A stretch of 7,852 nucleotides of DNA. Origin: Nitrospiraceae bacterium UBA6898 (GTDB lineage: Bacteria; Nitrospirota; Thermodesulfovibrionia; Thermodesulfovibrionales; UBA6898). The stretch covers positions 461 to 8,312 of the forward strand of contig DKBO01000124.1 of the NCBI GenBank assembly GCA_002448975.1, read 5' to 3'. The position numbers and the translations under genes are program-made. A model generated the notes under the pieces. That model saw nothing but the letters and a program-made list of their open reading frames with translations, was not told the DNA's origin and made no database searches. Shown in pieces: positions 5,988 through 7,852 of this stretch (within the stretch, counting starts at the first letter, position 1; the number at the start of each line of letters is the position of its first letter).

Positions 5988-6009
5988 GCTATCCTGATAT
6001 CCGGATAGC
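5988..6009. other. Intergenic hairpin downstream of the response regulator gene
   Basis: GCTATCC (5988-5994) and GGATAGC (6003-6009) form a perfect 7-bp stem with an 8-nt loop. No T-tract follows directly, but it lies about 30 nt before the terminator and may protect the transcript end or assist termination. Confidence 0.35.
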
Positions 6010-6037
6010 GCATCCAGCCAGTCTCAGAGAGTTTTTT

Positions 6038-6066
6038 CAGCAGGAATATTGCTCCTGCTGTTTTCT
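6038..6066 (+). terminator. Intrinsic terminator of the kinase-regulator operon
   Basis: CAGCAGGA (6038-6045) and TCCTGCTG (6053-6060) make a perfect 8-bp stem with a 7-nt loop, followed at once by TTTTCT. It reads on the plus strand and separates the two-component operon from the antiterminator gene, implying that the latter needs its own promoter. Confidence 0.65.
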
Positions 6067-6075
6067 GTGAAAACG
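6059..6075. promoter_or_regulatory. Candidate activator-binding dyad, copy E
   Basis: TGTTTTC-TGT-GAAAACG contains a perfect 6-3-6 inverted repeat with the same spacing as the 5906-5922 dyad and 11 of 17 identical positions. The centre is about 346 bp upstream of the predicted start near 6413. It overlaps the terminator T-tract, so part of its symmetry could be incidental. Confidence 0.35.
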
Positions 6076-6386
6076 TGCCTGTACTTGTCGTCGAGATGCA
6101 TGAAAAATGCCTAACATCTTGAAAATGCTGGCTATTTCCTTCTGCAATGAGAGGGACTGGATCGATACAGGGGTTTAACTAGCGCAGGACGAGACAGTAG
6201 CTCCAGAGCAGAAATGCCCAATTCATGGAGCACCGTGGTTTCTCTACGGCAGAGGTTCAGTCAGACTGCATTTCACGTACAACCTTCCTTATAGCTTTCC
6301 GTCATAGCTCCCGCTGACCGACGCAGACAGCTTACTATCGTGAACACAGGCGAGAATTATACCTTGACCCATACGGATACACTTTC

Positions 6387-6402
6387 TGGCATGGCAATTG
6401 CT
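6387..6402 (+). promoter_or_regulatory. Sigma-54 (-24/-12) promoter of the antiterminator gene
   Basis: TGGCATGGCAATTGCT matches TGGCACG-N4-TTGCW at 11 of 12 informative positions, with GG and GC separated by exactly 10 nt. The predicted start is near 6413, 17 nt before the ATG at 6430, where family similarity of the protein begins. Position, match quality and the NtrC-family gene just upstream all agree. Confidence 0.75.
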
Positions 6403-6429
6403 GATACATGGCAGAGGTTATTAAAAGAA

Positions 6430-6927
6430 ATGAAGAACTGGTATGCCCTATATGTCAAGTCGAGGCATGAGTTCGTTACCCAAGGCGAACTGATCAGGAA
6501 GGGAATTAATGCCTTTTTGCCGACAGTAAAAAAAATGCATCAATGGAAAGACAGGAAGAAACTGGTAGAGCTTCCGCTTTTCCCCGGCTATCTCTTTGTA
6601 TATCTGCAGCCTTACGAGGAAGGATTCCTGAGCGTCTTGCGTACGCGGGGCGCTGTCAACCTTCTCACAGCAGAAGCAGGTATTCCAAGGCCTGTCCCTG
6701 AAGAAGAGATTAATTCCCTGATGCTCGTTCTGGAGAGCGGACAAAAGATCGATATCTACCCTGAGCTCAGGGAGGGTACCCGCGTGCGGGTGAAGAGAGG
6801 TCCGCTTCAGGGGGCGGTCGGCACGCTGGAAAATAGGGAAGATCAATATAAATTTCTGGTAAATATCGATATCCTTGGGAGAAGCATTGGTGTCGTGGTC
6901 TATGCCGACGACATTGTGACTGACTGA
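6430..6927 (+). CDS. NusG-like transcription antiterminator (RfaH/UpxY type)
   Basis: A 165-residue NusG paralogue. Such proteins bind elongating RNA polymerase and let it read through long polysaccharide operons, usually being encoded first in the operon they control. The NGN domain opens WYALYVKSRHEF (4-15) and has the conserved LFPGYLFVYL (50-59) and VLRTRGAVNLL (69-79). A KOW-type C-terminal domain follows (EGTRVRVKRGPLQGAVG, 115-131). I chose ATG 6430 because NGN proteins start right at this WYALY motif and because the -24/-12 promoter puts the transcript start near 6413. A GTG at 6340 or ATG at 6391 would add 30 or 13 unconserved residues encoded across the promoter. AGAGG (6413-6417) is a weak, rather distant Shine-Dalgarno. 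The sugar aminotransferase gene follows after 139 bp. Which subfamily (RfaH, LoaP or UpxY) it belongs to cannot be settled by eye. Confidence 0.9.
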   Translation: MKNWYALYVKSRHEFVTQGELIRKGINAFLPTVKKMHQWKDRKKLVELPLFPGYLFVYLQPYEEGFLSVLRTRGAVNLLTAEAGIPRPVPEEEINSLMLVLESGQKIDIYPELREGTRVRVKRGPLQGAVGTLENREDQYKFLVNIDILGRSIGVVVYADDIVTD

Positions 6928-6960
6928 GACTGCGCAACATCCTCTGAGGGAGAGTGTTTC

Positions 6961-7000
6961 ACGTGCGGCGAGTTACGGCGTTGTCCGGGAGGCCGCGCGT
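6961..7000 (+). other. GC-rich stem-loop between the antiterminator and aminotransferase genes
   Basis: ACGTGCGGC (6961-6969) pairs with GCCGCGCGT (6992-7000) as a 9-bp stem with one G-U pair. An inner CGG/CCG stem (6976-6978 with 6985-6987) lies in the loop. About 13 nt later comes a moderately T-rich TTTTCTGTT. It is not a standard intrinsic terminator, but a stable hairpin directly after an antiterminator gene could be a pause or termination site on which that protein acts. Confidence 0.45.
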
Positions 7001-7055
7001 ATGCTTCGGATTTTCTGTTGGATTACTTGCTTGATTACGGTTTTCTGTAATTGAG

Positions 7056-7064
7056 AAGGCGGAG
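7056..7064 (+). promoter_or_regulatory. Ribosome binding site deciding the aminotransferase start
   Basis: AAGGCGGAG ends 2 nt before GTG 7067, with AAGG 7 nt before it. ATG 7091, in the same frame, lacks a comparable site, so GTG 7067 is preferred. Confidence 0.5.
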
Positions 7065-7066
7065 CA

Positions 7067-7852
7067 GTGCTTAACGAATTCGCGGATATCATGAACTGCG
7101 ACAAAGGTGCTGAAAAGACATTGGAAATCCCATTTCATAAGCCTTACATAACAGAAGATGAAGTGTCTGAAGTCCTCGATTCACTGCGGTCAGGCTGGAT
7201 CACCATGGGACCAAAAACGATAGAATTTGAAAAGAGCTTTGGAGAATATATCGGCACACGGAACGCCGTATCGATGAATTCCTGCACGGCCTGTCTCCAT
7301 CTCGCCCTCAAAATGATAGACCTGAAAGAAGGTGACGAGGTTATCGTCCCTGCGGTGACCTTCACGGCGACCGCAGAGGTTATTTCCTATTTTCGGGCAG
7401 TTCCCGTCCTCGTGGACGTAGACAACGAAACCTGTAATATCGATGCAGCGAAGATTGAAGAGAAGATAACGGAGAGGACGAAGGCCATAATTCCGGTACA
7501 TTTCGGAGGCCAGCCCTGTGACATGGATGAGATCTCCGTCATTGCAAAACGGCACAACCTTGCTGTGATTGAAGACGCCGCGCATGCGATACCTGCCCGA
7601 TATCGGGGCAGGCGCATTGGGACCATCGGCGATATCACCTGTTTCAGCTTCTACGCTACCAAGACGCTTGCAACAGGTGAGGGCGGCATGGTAACAACCG
7701 AAAATGACGCGTGGGCAGAGAGAATGAGGATACTTCGGCTGCACGGCATCTCCAAGGACGCGTGGAAGCGCTATTCCAAGGAGGGTTCATGGTTCTACGA
7801 AGTTGTCGATGCTGGCTACAAATACAATATGACCGACATCCAGGCGGCGCTC
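7067..7852 (+). CDS. DegT/DnrJ/EryC1/StrS-family sugar aminotransferase, N-terminal part, cut by the window edge
   Basis: A PLP-dependent aminotransferase of the type that adds an amino group to a keto nucleotide-sugar, usually with glutamate as donor, for O-antigen, capsule or other polysaccharide units. The 262 visible codons cover most of the large domain. They show IPFHKPYITEDEV near the N-terminus, SGWITMGPKTIEFE, NSCTACLHLAL, the PLP-binding EDAAHA (169-174) and FSFYATKTLATGEGG, with the Schiff-base Lys at 199 (numbered from GTG 7067). YKYNMTDIQAAL closes the visible part. Family members are about 370-400 residues, so roughly a third is missing. The frame is open from a TGA just upstream of the GTG; ATG 7091 is the alternative start. 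The sugar substrate cannot be told from sequence alone. It is probably cotranscribed with the antiterminator as an early gene of a polysaccharide cluster continuing to the right. Confidence 0.93.
   Translation, partial: MLNEFADIMNCDKGAEKTLEIPFHKPYITEDEVSEVLDSLRSGWITMGPKTIEFEKSFGEYIGTRNAVSMNSCTACLHLALKMIDLKEGDEVIVPAVTFTATAEVISYFRAVPVLVDVDNETCNIDAAKIEEKITERTKAIIPVHFGGQPCDMDEISVIAKRHNLAVIEDAAHAIPARYRGRRIGTIGDITCFSFYATKTLATGEGGMVTTENDAWAERMRILRLHGISKDAWKRYSKEGSWFYEVVDAGYKYNMTDIQAAL

Larger units (their letters stand above)
5881..6429. other. Intergenic region upstream of the antiterminator gene
   Basis: About 550 bp with no convincing gene. It holds the perfect 17-bp dyad, a 7-bp hairpin, an intrinsic terminator with an overlapping second dyad, and a strong -24/-12 element near its end. 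Between about 6076 and 6386 I see only minor repeats. The plus-strand frame that could start at GTG 6340 runs into the antiterminator but shows no family similarity before residue 31 and reads through the promoter element. Confidence 0.6.

Noticed and set aside
6340..6429. GTG 6340 as start of the antiterminator
   Set aside because: The extra 30 residues have no NGN similarity and their codons contain a near-consensus sigma-54 promoter.
6955..6971. Another TGTTTC match as a dyad copy
   Set aside because: The right half shows no GAAACA-like arm at the required spacing, so it is only a six-base match. The same applies to TGTTTC inside the kinase gene near 3502.
6928..7066. A separate sigma-54 promoter for the aminotransferase gene
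   Set aside because: GG and GC pairs such as TTGGATTACTTGC are only 7 nt apart, not 10.
7190..7744. 184-codon minus-strand frame
   Set aside because: It is antisense to the sugar aminotransferase, which carries the expected PLP-binding motifs.

Overview
The window looks like a chromosomal segment of a Gram-negative bacterium that uses sigma-54. It carries a PAS sensor kinase, an NtrC-type AAA+ activator with GAFTGA, a YvcK/CofD-like protein and an RfaH/UpxY-type NusG paralogue heading a sugar-aminotransferase gene. This gene set and the intermediate base composition fit Deltaproteobacteria-like or Nitrospirota-like lineages. The taxon is an inference; no rRNA or other marker is present.

Layout. 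(1) 1-942, minus: N-terminal half of glmS, running off the left edge. (2) 943-1491: a divergent intergenic region with weak -24/-12-like elements facing both ways and two 17-bp dyads 42 bp apart. (3) 1492-2983, plus: a receiver-like protein lacking its phospho-acceptor Asp, then yvcK. (4) 2984-3449: a gap with a possible small convergent ORF, alternative hairpins and two sigma-70-type promoters. (5) 3450-5880, plus: soluble PAS histidine kinase and NtrC-family response regulator, 13 bp apart, ending in an intrinsic terminator at about 6038-6066. (6) 5881-6429: a leader region with more copies of the 17-bp dyad and a very good -24/-12 element at 6387-6402. (7) 6430-7852, plus: NusG-like antiterminator, a GC-rich stem-loop leader, and the 5' part of a DegT/DnrJ/EryC1/StrS aminotransferase gene cut by the right edge.

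How the parts may work together (inference). GlmS supplies glucosamine-6-phosphate for UDP-GlcNAc. YvcK proteins bind UDP-GlcNAc. The antiterminator and sugar aminotransferase look like the start of a surface-polysaccharide operon. The kinase/NtrC pair sits between these units, and the -24/-12-like elements and shared dyads lie upstream of the glmS, receiver-yvcK and antiterminator units. This suggests one sigma-54 regulon coupling amino-sugar supply to polysaccharide synthesis. The 6387-6402 promoter is the strongest single piece. The other two -24/-12 matches are weak alone and rest on the shared dyads and gene context.
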